Program-made: the position numbers and the translations under genes
The notes under the pieces: model-generated
Database searches by the model: none
What the model saw: only the letters and a program-made list of their open reading frames with translations
What the model was told of the DNA's origin: nothing
Shown: positions 46,160-57,439 of the stretch, in pieces
Numbering within the stretch: the stretch's first letter is position 1
Layout: each line of letters starts with the position of its first letter
Source of the DNA: Euborellia annulipes
Lineage: Eukaryota; Arthropoda; Insecta; Dermaptera; Anisolabididae
Reading direction: 5' to 3'
NCBI GenBank assembly: GCA_023213315.1
Contig: JAKCPI010007810.1
Span: 62,001 to 126,000 of the forward strand
Length of the DNA stretch: 64,000 nt

Positions 46160-48390
46160 TTAATATATAGATTTGCTTCTCTCTGTATGAGGGGGGTGCC
46201 CCCATGTCCTGTATTATTGTTTTTATGTGTTGTTATATTTTTGTTTTTTTATGTTATGTTTGTGATTTTATGAATTTTTATTTATAATTTAAAATAAATT
46301 TTAATATGTTGTTTATAAAATGAAGATATATATTTTTTATAATTTTGAGGTGATTTTTGGTATTAAAGGTTAAATAATTAATTATTTTATTGTTGGAATG
46401 TGATCATTTTATTTTAAATTTCAGATTTAAAAATATTTTATATTTATTTTATTAGAAAGAAGTTAAGTTTTTTTGAAAGATTTAAATTTGAAATTTAATT
46501 TTGGATTTTTTTTTTTTTTTTTTATTATAATTTATAAATAGATTGTGATTGTTTTAAATGATATGATATATATATTTAACTCAATCACGGGAATATAGTA
46601 AAAATTTTGTGTGGTCTATACTTGTGTAAGCTATGGATTTAAATAATTATTTTTGATTTTTAACAGGTTGTCTCCCATTAGAGATTAAAAGAAAACCCTG
46701 AAAGATATTTTTGATTATTTCTTAACAAACAAGAAGATTAGTTACATGACCTATGAGATAAGACAAAAGAGTGTGTAAACAAATTTCATCCATTTTTCTT
46801 TCTTTTAGGAATATAGAGAGTCCTAATTTAAATTAAGGAGTCAAAAAAAGCCACGAATCTTATACAATTTCTATGAATAACTTGCTCCCGAATTAAAACT
46901 CCCCTAAATGAAAAAAAAAAGAATAATTTTACAAACGAACTGTAGATTTGAATTAAGATTACATGCCCAACAAGCGATTCGGTCAAAACATGTCATAATG
47001 ACTAAGAAAAAGGTTGACGTGTATTTAACATATATGAAATTCCCTCCCTCTCCTAGCAAAAGATTCAGTCTGTTACGGTCAGTTCCTGATGAGTCAGTCA
47101 ATTATAATAAACTATTTGTCTAAGTTCCCAAGTCTCAGGGATTTTTAACTTGAGTTTTATTTTATGTTAAAGGTACAAAGGAGCAATCACCGAAAAAGTC
47201 TGAGGATTCAGTAGAAAAGTCATCTTTAACAAAGCAAATTTTATTTAAAGATAGGTTAAATAGATACGGTAAACTCACAAATCTCTTATAAAATGAGAGA
47301 TTTGATACATATATATATATGTCTCAATTAATAAATATATATCTTTGAGTAAATTTCAACAACCAATGAGAGACATATTCAAGAAATTTAAACTGCACAA
47401 ATGTATATATATATATATACATTCTACATCCATTTAATTTGGTTAGAAAATGTGAATGTGTACATTATTTTTCCCATTGTTATAAATTACGTTTTAATAT
47501 AAACATTTTTCACTTTTATACATCCCTCTATATTTATTGTTTAGTTAACATAGGTTTATTATTTTGGAGCATTTATTTTAGTAAATATCCATTAAACAAA
47601 AAAAAATATTAATTTAATGGATAAGAAAAGCATTTAGAATTTTAAAAAAATAATATTATTATTTAAAAAAAAAGAAGAAAATTTCAATGGAAGTTTGTGT
47701 TGTCATTTCTAAAATTAGTAACTCAAAATTTACGTAATAGAAAATGTGAATTTATAAAATTAGGTCAAAATTGATGATCTAATATGTAAACTCTTTAGTC
47801 TTACGTTTGAAAATAATGTTAAAAATATTTATAAATAAAATTAGAATGATTATTGATGAGTTCATTTTGTGACTTACTAAACGTAAAATTCCTTTATGGG
47901 TGATTAAAGAAGGGGAAGAGAACGAAAAAGAAATAAACGAAAAAGAAATTAATAAAAAAAAAAAGAACATTACCAGATATGAATGAAGAGGGAATTAAAA
48001 TATAATAGCAATTGAGGCGTAATAAATTAATGGCTCTTTTTTCTTTCTTGAATATGTAATTTGAGTGGACGACTGACATATAAATCCTGAATATCAAAGC
48101 CTTGATTGGATTGCACCAGTGGCGCCGCACTCGCGGCTTCAATTGGAACTTCCAGAGCAAGAAAGAAAATGGGGGCGTTGTATAAAAAGATAAAAACAGA
48201 GGACTTTATATGAATGACTCTCACTCTCTGCTCTCGGATGACTAATCCATTGATATTGCTGCTTTATTTTCACAAGATTATGTTATAGAGTATTATTTAA
48301 TATTTTAAAAAATTGACTCACCAGGACTCTACGCAAATATTGAGACAATGATAGAAAAGGCAAAATCAGTTCAAATGTTGTGAAAATATA
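46160..48390. other. Gene-poor AT-rich stretch
   Basis: Contains TA microsatellites (47300-47335, 47404-47425) and homopolymers. Minus-strand ORFs near 47894-48224 lack recognisable motifs. No repeat ends were recognised. Confidence 0.4.
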
Positions 48391-48392
48391 GT

Positions 48393-48475
48393 CAGGGGGG
48401 GAGGCAGGGGGGTCCGGGCCCTATGCGTTCCAACCTTAAAATTCTAATAAAAAATAATTGCTCGGGCCCTTTAAG
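48393..48475 (+). repeat. Fragment of the CAGGGCCGCAGACAG hAT family
   Basis: GGGGGTCCGGGCCCTATGCG then CCAACCTTAAAATTCTAATA match the left subterminal region of the element at 52682-54351. Only the end is present. Confidence 0.5.
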
Positions 48476-48960
48476 CACATTCATTTAATGAATATATGAG
48501 AATTTTTTATCAAAATTTAGAGTCCTTCGAAAACTTTAAAAATCTCTTATATAAGCGAGAGAGACAGCGAAACTTCTCTAATTTTTTTAGCCTATTTCCA
48601 GGGCTGCAAATAAGGGGAGGGGCAGGGGCTTTTTGAATATCTGGATTCATGTTTTTGCGGATCTAAAAATTCTGGTGTAACAAGCACAGAACACAACTTT
48701 CCATTACCGAAGTCTGTGTGTCTTTCTCTTTCTTTTTGTTTTTTATAATGTTTATTTTTTTTAAATAAATTAACAAATTTTACTGTAGTGTACTGTGTAC
48801 TATATATTATATTACTGTTTTTTTACATTAAATTTAGTTAGTTTTTATTGTTTTTACATTATTTCCTTCCAAAAATAAAACACAAATCGCGATTTGTTTT
48901 ACATTAGCAGAAATCATGATTTACCTTTAGTTGGAAGCCATATAGCCTACTATAGCTACT

Positions 48961-49238
48961 CAGTAGCGTAACGTTTTTTAGCTGGGCCCCCCCCCCCCGC
49001 AAACCTTTATTTCGGGCCCCCCAAAAATTAATATTTTTAAAATACAGTAAATACCTGAACCCTGAGGGCCCGGGCCCTCTCAAAGACAAATTTTCATTAA
49101 TTTTTTTTTTTTTGTTTCTAAATTTTTCCGTTTTTACCGGAGCCCTGAGGAGAGTTTTTTAGCCCGGCCCGGCCCGTGGGCCCCCCAAGGTCCGCCCCCC
49201 GCATTGCGGGGTCCGCGGGGGCGTACGTTACGCCACTG
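48961..49238. mobile_element. hAT MITE (CAGTAGCGTAACG termini)
   Basis: CAGTAGCGTAACGT and ACGTTACGCCACTG inverted ends with long G/C-runs inside. Flanks TAGCTACT and CATATACT match at only five of eight positions, so the duplication has decayed or the edge is shifted. 49315-49425 beyond it is a fragment of the TACTTTCTCTTACC family. Confidence 0.6.
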
Positions 49239-49439
49239 CATATACTTGATATTTTTGTCATATATATTATTGCATATTTTGCTGAATATTTTAATACTTT
49301 TACTTCATATTATATGGCATATTTACGAGTTTATACCATGGAAACAAAATATAAATTTTTTCCCAAGTTTATAAATTTTACATCTTGAATTCTAATATAT
49401 CGGCGGAAACTAAATATATGTCTACAATGAATGCCTTGA

Positions 49440-49711
49440 ATTATTTGACCAATAGCAGAGCAGCATTGATGTCACGTGACACTATTGTTTCGTTTGTTCC
49501 ACACTAGTTGCCGGCGTCGCCACCTTCAGTATGAGCCCGACGCGTCGGCCAGTGAACAAGAGAAGAAGCTTCCAAAAGAAATCCTCTCCGCTCCCGCCTG
49601 ATTAACAAGCACCCAAGGATGCAATCTCGACAACTGATCCACGATGTCTTTTCTCCACGATTATTTCCATTTTATAAACGCCGACCTCCAACCTCTCTTC
49701 ACTTTCCTAGG
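49440..49711 (+). promoter_or_regulatory. Candidate promoter and 5' exon, GC-rich, with CACGTG box
   Basis: A CpG-containing patch in AT-rich DNA that is not a hAT end. CCAAT at 49449-49453, then the perfect palindrome GTCACGTGAC at 49471-49480 (the E-box form bound by MITF/TFEB-type factors). A transcript-like segment follows with a 24-codon ORF at 49531-49605 and a good donor (TTCCTAG/GTATTT) near 49711. No downstream coding exon was found on this strand, so the gene would continue past the window or this is a lone exon. Strand is inferred from the CCAAT-box order and donor. Confidence 0.35.
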
Positions 49712-50352
49712 TATTTATTTTCCTTTTTAATCCTTTACATTTTTATTACATAATCATAAAAAGACGAATATAGAATGAAAATTATTAAAGTGAAACTTTT
49801 TTTTTATTAATAATTATTTTGAATATTCTTTTTCGTTTTATAATTATTCTCATCTGTATACAAAATAAAAAAATATCAAATTAAAAAGATAATTTAACAC
49901 TAGTTTGAGTAAATAGATAATTTTTTGTCATCAAAATTGATGGAGATGATTCTGGAATCCTCTGCATATGAGAGTGTGGGGATAAGAGTAACTATGGTGT
50001 TTTGGTTCTCTTTCTCTGTGCAAAAGTAGCGCTCTACTTTATCTCTCTCTCGCCCATTCATGTGTTGTTGGATGAGATCCCTTTTGAGTGTCGTTCGATT
50101 TGTTCATCTTTAGAGATTTATATTTGTTTTGTATTATTAGATTTATTTTTATTCGTTTTTACAAGTTTAGTTAATTTTATATTTTAATCAATATTAGCAG
50201 AGATTTTTTAATTTATTATTCTTATTTTATTTTTAATGCCTAATTACATCTAAAAAAATTTCTATATTTTCTCCTAAATTTGTATGAATTCAAATAGGAT
50301 TGAATTATATAAATTAAAAACCTATATTTATGATCCCATAAGTATATTATAA
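49712..50352. other. AT-rich stretch, nothing recognised
   Basis: If 49440-49711 is a real first exon this would be its intron. No repeat ends or exons seen. Confidence 0.35.
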
Positions 50353-50410
50353 AATCTGGTGTGATTGACCTCACGGCACACAATTTTCTCTTACTTTTGG
50401 TAATCGAAAC
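50353..50410 (+). repeat. Half of the CTGGTGTG palindrome
   Basis: AAAATCTGGTGTGATTGACC.. through CTTTTGGTAATCGAAACG matches the left half of 55199-55291. It ends just before the target duplication of element J. Confidence 0.5.
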
Positions 50411-50443
50411 GCTATCGTTATAATAAACAAACAAAATATTTCC

Positions 50444-50670
50444 TGATTGGAGAGTTCGGAAGGATTACTCGTATTAATTTGCAGATGGTAGAGCAAGAAT
50501 AAAAATTCGAAGAATTTTATCGAGGATTTTTATTGTACAAGACGACTGACATTGCAATTATTCAGTTTCGGTCAAGGTTGACCATCATCAGGCCATCTGC
50601 AAATTAATACGAGTAATCCTTCCGAACTCTCCAATCAACTAATTTCTCTCGTGCTGTTTCATCTTCCTTC
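50444..50670 (-). mobile_element. Palindromic hammerhead-bearing element J
   Basis: The 12-base duplication CAAAATATTTCC is at 50432-50443 and 50671-50682. Perfect 45-base arms: 50444-50488 and 50593-50637. Unique 33-base leader at 50638-50670, 5' on the hammerhead strand. Core plus AATAAA between the arms. Same plan as A, B, D and E with unrelated sequence. Confidence 0.75.
50540..50600 (-). ncRNA. Hammerhead-like motif J
   Basis: CTGATGA, extra T, stem II GGTCA/TGACC with 4-base loop, GAAAC, then a longer helix III loop of about 14 bases before GTC. Helix I close to the core is weak, but the 45-base arms would hold the ends together. Confidence 0.5.
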
Positions 50671-50970
50671 CAAAATATTTCCATTTTACTCAAAAGTCTA
50701 TAAGATTAAGATATGAATTTTTTCTAAAAATCGAAACGAAACTTAAGACTATGGGAACTTGGTTGGGAACTCATCAAATTCGGTCAAGGGAGGATACAAG
50801 AGGGAGGGGGGTAAAGGAGGGCTATTTAAAAAGGGTTTCGAATTTTGGAAAAAAAATGAATCGAAGGGAGCGAATTTTTTGAGAAAATTATAAATTTTGC
50901 ATCTTGAATTCTAATGTACAGTGAGGGACAATCAGGGGCGTATATAGAAATTTTTTTCGGGGGGGGGGGG

Positions 50971-52511
50971 CAGTGACGGCGCTAGCTTATTCTCAGTGGG
51001 GGGGCAGGAGAGGGGCAAACTTATTACCAGGGGGGGCAGTCAATAAATATATAAGCATCAACAGAGAAACAAAACTGGTGTGACTCGGGGCACCATTTTT
51101 TTTGTGTGACCTTAGGAACCGACAGAAGTTTCGGATTCGGCCAAATTTCAGCCGAAACTTCGCCCTGCCAGAAACCTGACTTTGAAAAGATGGGAAAATG
51201 CTCGTATACTAAAAAAAAAAACGCCGAGTGAAATTCGCACTTAAAAAAAAAGGTCAAATGATTTTCGCAAGAGGGAAAAATGGAAATTCTACTAAAAAAA
51301 AAGATGAATTTTGTATAGGAAATTTTATGAAAAAGTTTAAAACAATTTTCGATTTCGGTTACGCTTTCGGTCGAAACTAAAATTGAAGCCAAAATTCGGT
51401 TTCGGCTGAAAATCTTGTTTCGGTCGGACTCTAGTCGACATAGGCCTATATTTAGTTTCCAACAGTAAGGATTTTTTTTTTTTTTTTTTTAAACATTCAC
51501 ACTTTTTTTCTCATTCACACTCACATGCATCCACACATTCACAGTCTTTTCGGCAACTTAGGCCATTAAAGACTTTGACGATAACCGTTATGAATATATA
51601 TTATTTGGGGTCCAGGCGTACGGACATTATAATTCAAGATGTAAAATTTATAAACATGAGAAAATGTTACTATAGCAACCATTCCTCCTATCTTTCCTAT
51701 AAAATACAAGAGTAAAGTGTGTTTCAAAAGATTCCAAGGGCAAAAGGAAAATATACATTTTAAAGAGGATCTAAAAAATGTCACACCACAGGCACTGAAC
51801 CTTACCGAATGTCGTACTGGGAAATACAGTATTTTCAGTTTTGGTTGGCAGGCTTTCTCATTATCTCCTGAGAAATATGAAAGCCCATAAATTGGTTTAG
51901 CGACCAAGCGCGTTTAGTTTAGCCCCGGCTCAAGGGAGGGGGGGGGGGGGGGTGGCCACTTTGAATCACGTGATCGAACACTAAAATCCAGATTTACCCA
52001 GGAATTTTTCTGAAAGATATTGGCTATGCGCAGAATTTCTCAAAATCACTATCAATTTCTTCTGAATCACTTGAGCTTGATTCATAGCTGGTGGATTTAC
52101 ACTTGTACCCGAAGAAGAAATTTTTTTTTAGATTGGGGCTCAATAAAGTTTTTTTTTTTTTTAATTTAGGTCTTTTTCGGCATCGAAAACCATTTAGGCC
52201 CCGTCTCTATTTTTTCAATTCCATTGGTAAAGTTATCGGATATTTTTTTCTTTTCGATGACATTTTAATGGCACAAAAGAAAGATATTTACTCGACAAAA
52301 ATTTGAGAGTAACTAAATTTATTTATTAAAAATAATCTTTCTTTTTTACATTGTAATAAAAAGCTTAAAAAATTACATTTTTTAAAGGAAAAGTGAATAA
52401 TTTTAGAAATTTTTTTAATTTGGTTTCCGAGCTGACTGGGGGGGGCATCCAGGGGGGCAGAGGTCCTTGCCGGGGGGCGGATGCCCCCTAGCCCCCGTAG
52501 CGCCGTCACTG
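50971..52511. mobile_element. Inner hAT element 1 (CAGTGACGGCGCTA termini)
   Basis: CAGTGACGGCGCTA at the left, TAGCGCCGTCACTG at the right, flanked by G-runs on both sides (a G8 duplication in a G-run cannot be distinguished from the run). It contains a SINE-A 3' fragment (51474-51610, minus), a TACTTTCTCTTACC-family fragment (51620-51790) and AT-rich filler. No transposase. Confidence 0.75.
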
Positions 52512-52861
52512 GGGGGGGGGGGCCGAACTCAAAAATTTTTCTGCGGAAAAATTTTTTTTTAAGAAACTAAATATTTTTCACACGAAATTTTTTGCGGAAC
52601 ATTTTTTCTTTTGCGGAACCAAAGTTTTCCATCCTGCGGAAAAATTTGTTGCGCTGCTGTCTGTATATCCCTATATATGTACAGGGCCGCAGACAGGGGG
52701 GGGGCAGGGGGGCTATATCCCCGGGGCCCGGGGCCTCCGGAGGGGGGCCCGGGTCCATTGCGCTCCCACCTTAAAATTCTAATAAAAAATAGTTTTCATG
52801 GTTAAAATTTCAATTAAAAAAAAAAAAAATAAAAAAATAAATCATTTTCTTGAAATTTTTT

Positions 52862-53735
52862 TCTCGGGGGGCCCGGGCCCTTTAAGCTCAAATCTTAAAA
52901 TTTCAATTAAAATAAACCATTTTCTTGAAATTTTTTTCCTCAGGGGGCCCGGGCCCTTTGAGCTCAAATCTTAAAATTTCAATTAAAATAAATCATTTTC
53001 TTGAAATTTTTTTCCTCAGGGGCCCCGGGCCCTTTGAGCTCAAATCTTAAAATTTCAATTAAAATAAATCATTTTCTTGAAATTTTTTTCCTCAGGGGGC
53101 CCGGGCCCTTTGAGCTCAAATCTTAAAATTTCAATTAAAATAAATCATTTTCTTGAAATTTTTTTTCCTCAGGGGCCCCGGGCCCTTTGAGCTCAAATCT
53201 TAAAATTTCAATTAAAATAAATCATTTTCTTGAAATTTTTTTCCTCAGGGGGCCCGGGCCCTTTGAGCTCAAATCTTAAAATTTCAATTAAAATAAATCA
53301 TTTTCTTGAAATTTTTTTCTCGGGGGGGGCCCGGGCCCTTTAAGCTCAAATCTTAAAATTTCAATTAAAATAAATCATTTTCTTGAAATTTTTTTCCTCA
53401 GGGGGCCCGGGCCCTTTGAGCTCAAATCTTAAAATTTCAATTAAAATAAATCATTTTCTTGAAATTTTTTTCTCGGGGGGCCCGGGCCCTTTGAGCTCAA
53501 ATCTTAAAATTTCAATTAAAATAAATCATTTTCTTGAAATTTTTTTCCTCGAGGGGGCCCGGGCCCTTTGAGCTCAAATCTTAAAATTTCAATTAAAATA
53601 AATCATTTTCTTGAAATTTTTTTCTCGGGGGGGGCCCGGGCCCTTTAAGCTCAAATCTTAAAATTTCAATTAAAATAAATCATTTTCTTGAAATTTTTTT
53701 CCTCAGGGGGCCCGGGCATTTGAGCTCAAATCTTA
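52862..53735 (+). repeat. Minisatellite, about 77-base unit, 12 copies
   Basis: Each unit holds GGGGGGCCCGGGCCCTTT(G/A)AGCTC then an AT-rich half (CTTAAAATTTCAATTAAAAT.., CATTTTCTTGAAATTTTTTT). Copies start near 52866, 52945, 53021, 53097, 53173, 53248, 53326, 53401, 53477, 53555, 53632 and 53708; a thirteenth partial unit follows the SINE at 53936. The units are nearly identical except for G-run length and G/A at one site, implying recent expansion. Confidence 0.85.
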
Positions 53736-53742
53736 AAATTTC

Positions 53743-53928
53743 ATAAATAAAGAATTATATATATCATGTGTTGGTCCATGAAGAAATTATGAAAAACATA
53801 TAACCAAGTATTTATTAATTTAAATAAGCGAAAAATGTAGGTACCGCCGGAAGTTGCACCACGGATCTGTCGATTTTCGCTCAACATGCCCTACTACTGG
53901 ACCACAGTACCGCACTCGCTTATTTTTT
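53743..53928 (-). mobile_element. SINE-B, fullest copy
   Basis: Minus strand: GCGGTACTGTGGTCCAGTAG (A-box region), AGGGCATGTTGAGCG, AGATCCGTGGTGCAACTTCC (B-box region), GGCGGTACC, then an AT-rich tail with TTAATAAATACTTGGTTATA. It is inserted between minisatellite units 12 and 13. Confidence 0.6.
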
Positions 53929-54451
53929 CCTCATGGGGCCCGGGCCCTTTGAGCTCAAATCAAGTTTGAACTTTTCACGACTCAGGATAGCTAAAAACGC
54001 AGATTTCAGTGGCTAATTTTCAAAAAAATTTTCCATACCCCCAGATTCTCCCGGAAATCATCTGTCCGGATCTGGCCTCGATAAATTATTGTACCTCTTT
54101 GTTTAGGAAACTTTGAAAAATTTTTAAATAACTTTATTTAAATAAATATTGTAAGCTATTTATAACTATTTAAAAAGTTGTGTCAAAAACTGTGTAAAAA
54201 ATTGTTGGCATGAAAGACACAATAGCCTTTTACATAGTAAAAAAAAACTTTTTTTTTTTTTTTTTTTTTTTTTGGGGGGGCCCGTATTATTATATTATTA
54301 TATTATATTAGTAAGTAGCCCCGGGGCCCGTCAAGTCTGTCTGCGGCCCTGTATATGTATATGTGTTTGGGAAATTTCGGGGGGGGGGGGCCCGGGCCCC
54401 CTCGGCCCCCCCCCCTCCTTATATACGCCCCTGGGGACATTATTAAGTCCC

Positions 54452-55084
54452 ACATGTGTTTTCTACTTGTCATTTCATTTTTTCTCTTTTTTTTTAATAT
54501 TTCATATTATTACTATCTCTGGAAGTAGGACTATACCTAATAAAATTTATCATATTATGATATAATAAGTTTTTATTCTTTGACTGAAAACTGAATAGTT
54601 TTTGAAATAATCAAAGAAAAAAAAAATTTTTCGTTAATTAAAAAAAAAATCAAAACAAAATCAGACATTATATACAAAATTATTATATTACACTGGAACT
54701 AAATTTAAAATATATTTTCAAGAAATCAATTATAATAAAATTAAAATTATCCAGCAATTTTTTGTTTTGCGGACCATTTGGCGCCCCTTTGTGAGTAGCG
54801 CGCGGGACATGATGACCCCCTTGCCCCCACCCCCTCGCATCGCCACTGAACATTGGCTCCAAGATTAGCCTTGCTTTGGCCCGTGGATCACACAATGACC
54901 CACCCAAGCTTTTTAATTTACCTATGGTTGCTACTCACAGAAACTCACCTAAAAAAGTTGCACTTGAAGAAGGAAAGAGGCGCTAGCGTCGCAGTTGCAG
55001 ATTCATATTCGGCTCTTTTAATGATGTTTGGGTCTACCTATTATTATTCTACAAATATTAGAAAAAAAATATTTCTATAATTTT
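54452..55084. repeat. Spacer with a hAT right-end fragment
   Basis: 54690-54848 (ATTATCCAGCAATTTTTTGT, TTGGCGCCCCTTTGTGAGTA, ..CGCCACTG) duplicates the right end of the hAT at 17966-19105. The rest shows no feature. Confidence 0.6.
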
Positions 55085-55866
55085 TACTTTCTCTTACCTG
55101 TATATATGTTAATATATAGAGAGAAAGTATTGGTTTCATGTCAAAAATTCGATGTCGAGATTTTGATGGATCTTCACGTTTTGAGGTCCCCTGAATCCAA
55201 AAAATCTGGTGTGCTTGGCGCACAGCACACAACTTTCTCTTACCTTCGGTAATCGAAAGTTGTGTACTGTGCTTGTCACACCAGATTTTTTGTGTCGACA
55301 TGTATTTAGTTTCCGACAGTAGGGTACATTGGATTTTCAAGATGTAAAATTTATATGTGAAAATATTTATATTTTGTTACCATGGCAACCATTTCTCCTA
55401 TCTTTTCTATGGAGTACAAGAGTAAAGTGGTCTTCACAAGATTTCAATGACAAAATGAGAATATACATTTTAAAGAGAATCTAAAAAATAATTAATTTTT
55501 GAATTTTAAAAAAAATCGTTGGAGCAAATTTTGAGAAAATCGAAAAAAAACTGAAAAAGTACATCAGTAAAGTACTAGTACTCTTTGGCCGATTTTGATT
55601 AAAAGCTTATTTTTCCGGTCCCGGGGGGTGTTTAACTTAAATATAAAATTTCAGCCTCATAGGTCAATTCCTTCATGCTTAAAATTGAACACAGACACAC
55701 CCACCCACCCACCCACAGACAGACCATGTCGCGAAAACAACTTTTTTGGATTCAGGGGACCTCAAAACGTGAAGATCCATCAAAATCTCGACATCGAATT
55801 TTTGACATGAATCCAATACTTTCTCTCTATATATATATTACATATATACATAGGTAAGAGAAAGTA
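55085..55866 (-). mobile_element. Full-length TACTTTCTCTTACC element with long TIRs
   Basis: The two ends (TACTTTCTCTTACC.. and ..GGTAAGAGAAAGTA) are inverted repeats of about 115 bases, including ATTGGATTCATGTCAAAAAT and GATCTTCACGTTTTGAGG. A TA target is possible. The internal palindrome AAAAATCTGGTGTG..CACACCAGATTTTT lies at 55199-55291. No transposase ORF. It is the reference copy for those at 18290, 21309, 41690 and 56795. Confidence 0.7.
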
Positions 55867-55869
55867 ATA

Positions 55870-56454
55870 GATTGTGAAAGTTTGAGCTCGATCGGATAAT
55901 GATAAGATCTGCCTCATCGGCCCTAAAGTTCATCGATTCCCCTAAATTTGACTATTAACATCTGTAACTCCTAGACGGTTAGTCCAACAAAAAAAGTTCA
56001 TCAGTAATTTTTTGAAGAGCATTAAATTTACTAAAAAAAAAGTCCTTTAACATTCTTTAGTAAAACCAACGGTTTTCATGGTATGGGCAAAAAATCGAAT
56101 ATGGTTAAGAGGCACATCACATTGATTTTCAAATTAACACTAATAGGGGTAATGAAATTTTTTTTCGAGTTCCGAAATAATTTCATCAGATTCTTAAGTA
56201 AAATGACCTCCTGAATCCAAATATGACCTCCGTTTTCCTCCACTCCGTACCGTTTTTGGGGGAGCCTCCTACTTATGTTATTTCCACCTCTTAATCGAAG
56301 GGCCATGAATTAAATATGGAGGGATTAAAAGGAATTATTTTAGCCTTAATATTTCTTCTGAACGTCAAGAAAAGTGAAAAGTTTAAAAACATTCACGATC
56401 GCTAACTTTTTTTTCCCGCCTCTTTATTATTATTTTTTTTTTTTGTTCATCTAA
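55870..56454. other. Spacer, nothing recognised
   Basis: AT-rich sequence between repeats; short random ORFs only. Confidence 0.35.
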
Positions 56455-56524
56455 ATATCTCGCGGCACCCCTTGGCCATTCTCGCGGGACCCTTGGGTGC
56501 CGGGACACACCGGTTGGGAACCAC
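56455..56524 (-). repeat. hAT terminus fragment (CAGTGGTTCCCAACC)
   Basis: On the minus strand CAGTGGTTCCCAACCGGTGT is a classic hAT-type terminal repeat. The partner end was not found. Confidence 0.5.
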
Positions 56525-56794
56525 TGATCTAAAGTATTATCAAAAAAAGCAAAAGCAACCTGCTCTTGGTTTAAATACCACAAATGATTTAGAAGTTTAG
56601 ACAATGATATGTATATAGACAATGCTACCCTTGATATGTCTCCATCAAGTTTTACTAAACTTCAGGCCCGTTGAGGCAGGTCTTAGGGTTATTCGATCAC
56701 GCTCATCCTTTCCCTATCTCACTTTTACATAATTTAGCAACTTTCTAGAGGTTCCCGCCAAAGATATTCGGACATCAATTTCTTGCGACCACCC

Positions 56795-57434
56795 TAGTGA
56801 AGATCCATCAAAATCTCGACATCGAATTTTTGACATGAATCCAATACTTTCTCTCTATATATATATTACATATATACATAGTTAAGAGAAAGTAAAAAGT
56901 GGTTTTCGCGACATGGTCTGTCTGTCTGTCTGTCTGTGAACAAAATATCTCAAGAACGAAAAGAGCTAGGAGGTTGAAATTTTATATTTAAGTTAGGCAC
57001 CCCCATGGGACGTGACACGAAGCTTTTGAACAAAATCGACCAAAGAGTACTAGTACTTAACTGATGCACATTTTCAGTTTTTTTTTCGATTTTCTCTAAA
57101 TTTGCTCCAACGATTTTTTTTAAAATTCAAAAATCAATTATTTTTTAGATTCTCTTTAAAATGTATATTCTCATTTTGTCATTGAAATCTTCTGAAGACC
57201 ACTTTACTCTTGTACTCCATAGAGAAGATAGGAGAAATGGTTGCCATGGTAACAAAATATAAATATTTTCCCATACTTATAGATTTTACATCTTGAAAAT
57301 CCATATGTACCCTACTGTCGGAAACTAAATATATGTCGACACAAAAAATCTGGTGTGACAAGCACAGTACACAACTTTCGATTACCGAAGGTAAGAGAAA
57401 GTTGTGTGCTGTGCGCCAGTCACACCAGATTTTT
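56795..57434 (+). repeat. TACTTTCTCTTACC/CTGGTGTG family copy
   Basis: Begins GAAGATCCATCAAAATCTCG, passes GTCTGTCTGTCTGTCTGTG and the AAGAGTACTAGTACTT block, and ends with the complete 92-base palindrome at 57343-57434 (internal pair CACAACTTTCGATTACCGAA / GGTAAGAGAAAGTTGTG). Confidence 0.7.
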
Positions 57435-57439
57435 ATATA

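Larger units (their letters stand above)
52682..54351. mobile_element. Inner hAT element 2 (CAGGGCCGCAGACAG termini), perfect 8-bp TSD
   Basis: CAGGGCCGCAGACAG at the left and CTGTCTGCGGCCCTG at the right; TATATGTA flanks both sides exactly (52674-52681 and 54352-54359). Most of the element is the minisatellite at 52862-53735 and a SINE-B insertion. No transposase. Confidence 0.85.
50934..54433. mobile_element. hAT MITE (CAGGGGCGTATATA family) with two hATs inside
   Basis: Ends CAGGGGCGTATATAG and ATATACGCCCCTG. Removing the inner elements at 50971-52511 and 52682-54351 leaves about 280 bases that match the intact copy at 36736-36986 in inverse orientation (GGAACCAAAGTTTTCCATCC, CTGTATATCCCTATATATG). 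Confidence 0.8.
50917..54450. mobile_element. Tc1-type MITE split by a hAT nest
   Basis: TACAGTGAGGGACAAT (50917-50932) and GGGACATTATTAAGTCCC (54434-54451) are the two parts of the terminus seen whole at 3716. The break holds the hAT at 50934-54433, with GGGACAAT/GGGACATT as its 8-base duplication. The far end of the MITE was not identified. Confidence 0.55.

Noticed and set aside
52862..53735. Regular repeat array, possible CRISPR
   Set aside because: Units are tandem and contiguous with no variable spacers, lie inside a hAT element of a eukaryotic genome, and no cas genes exist.
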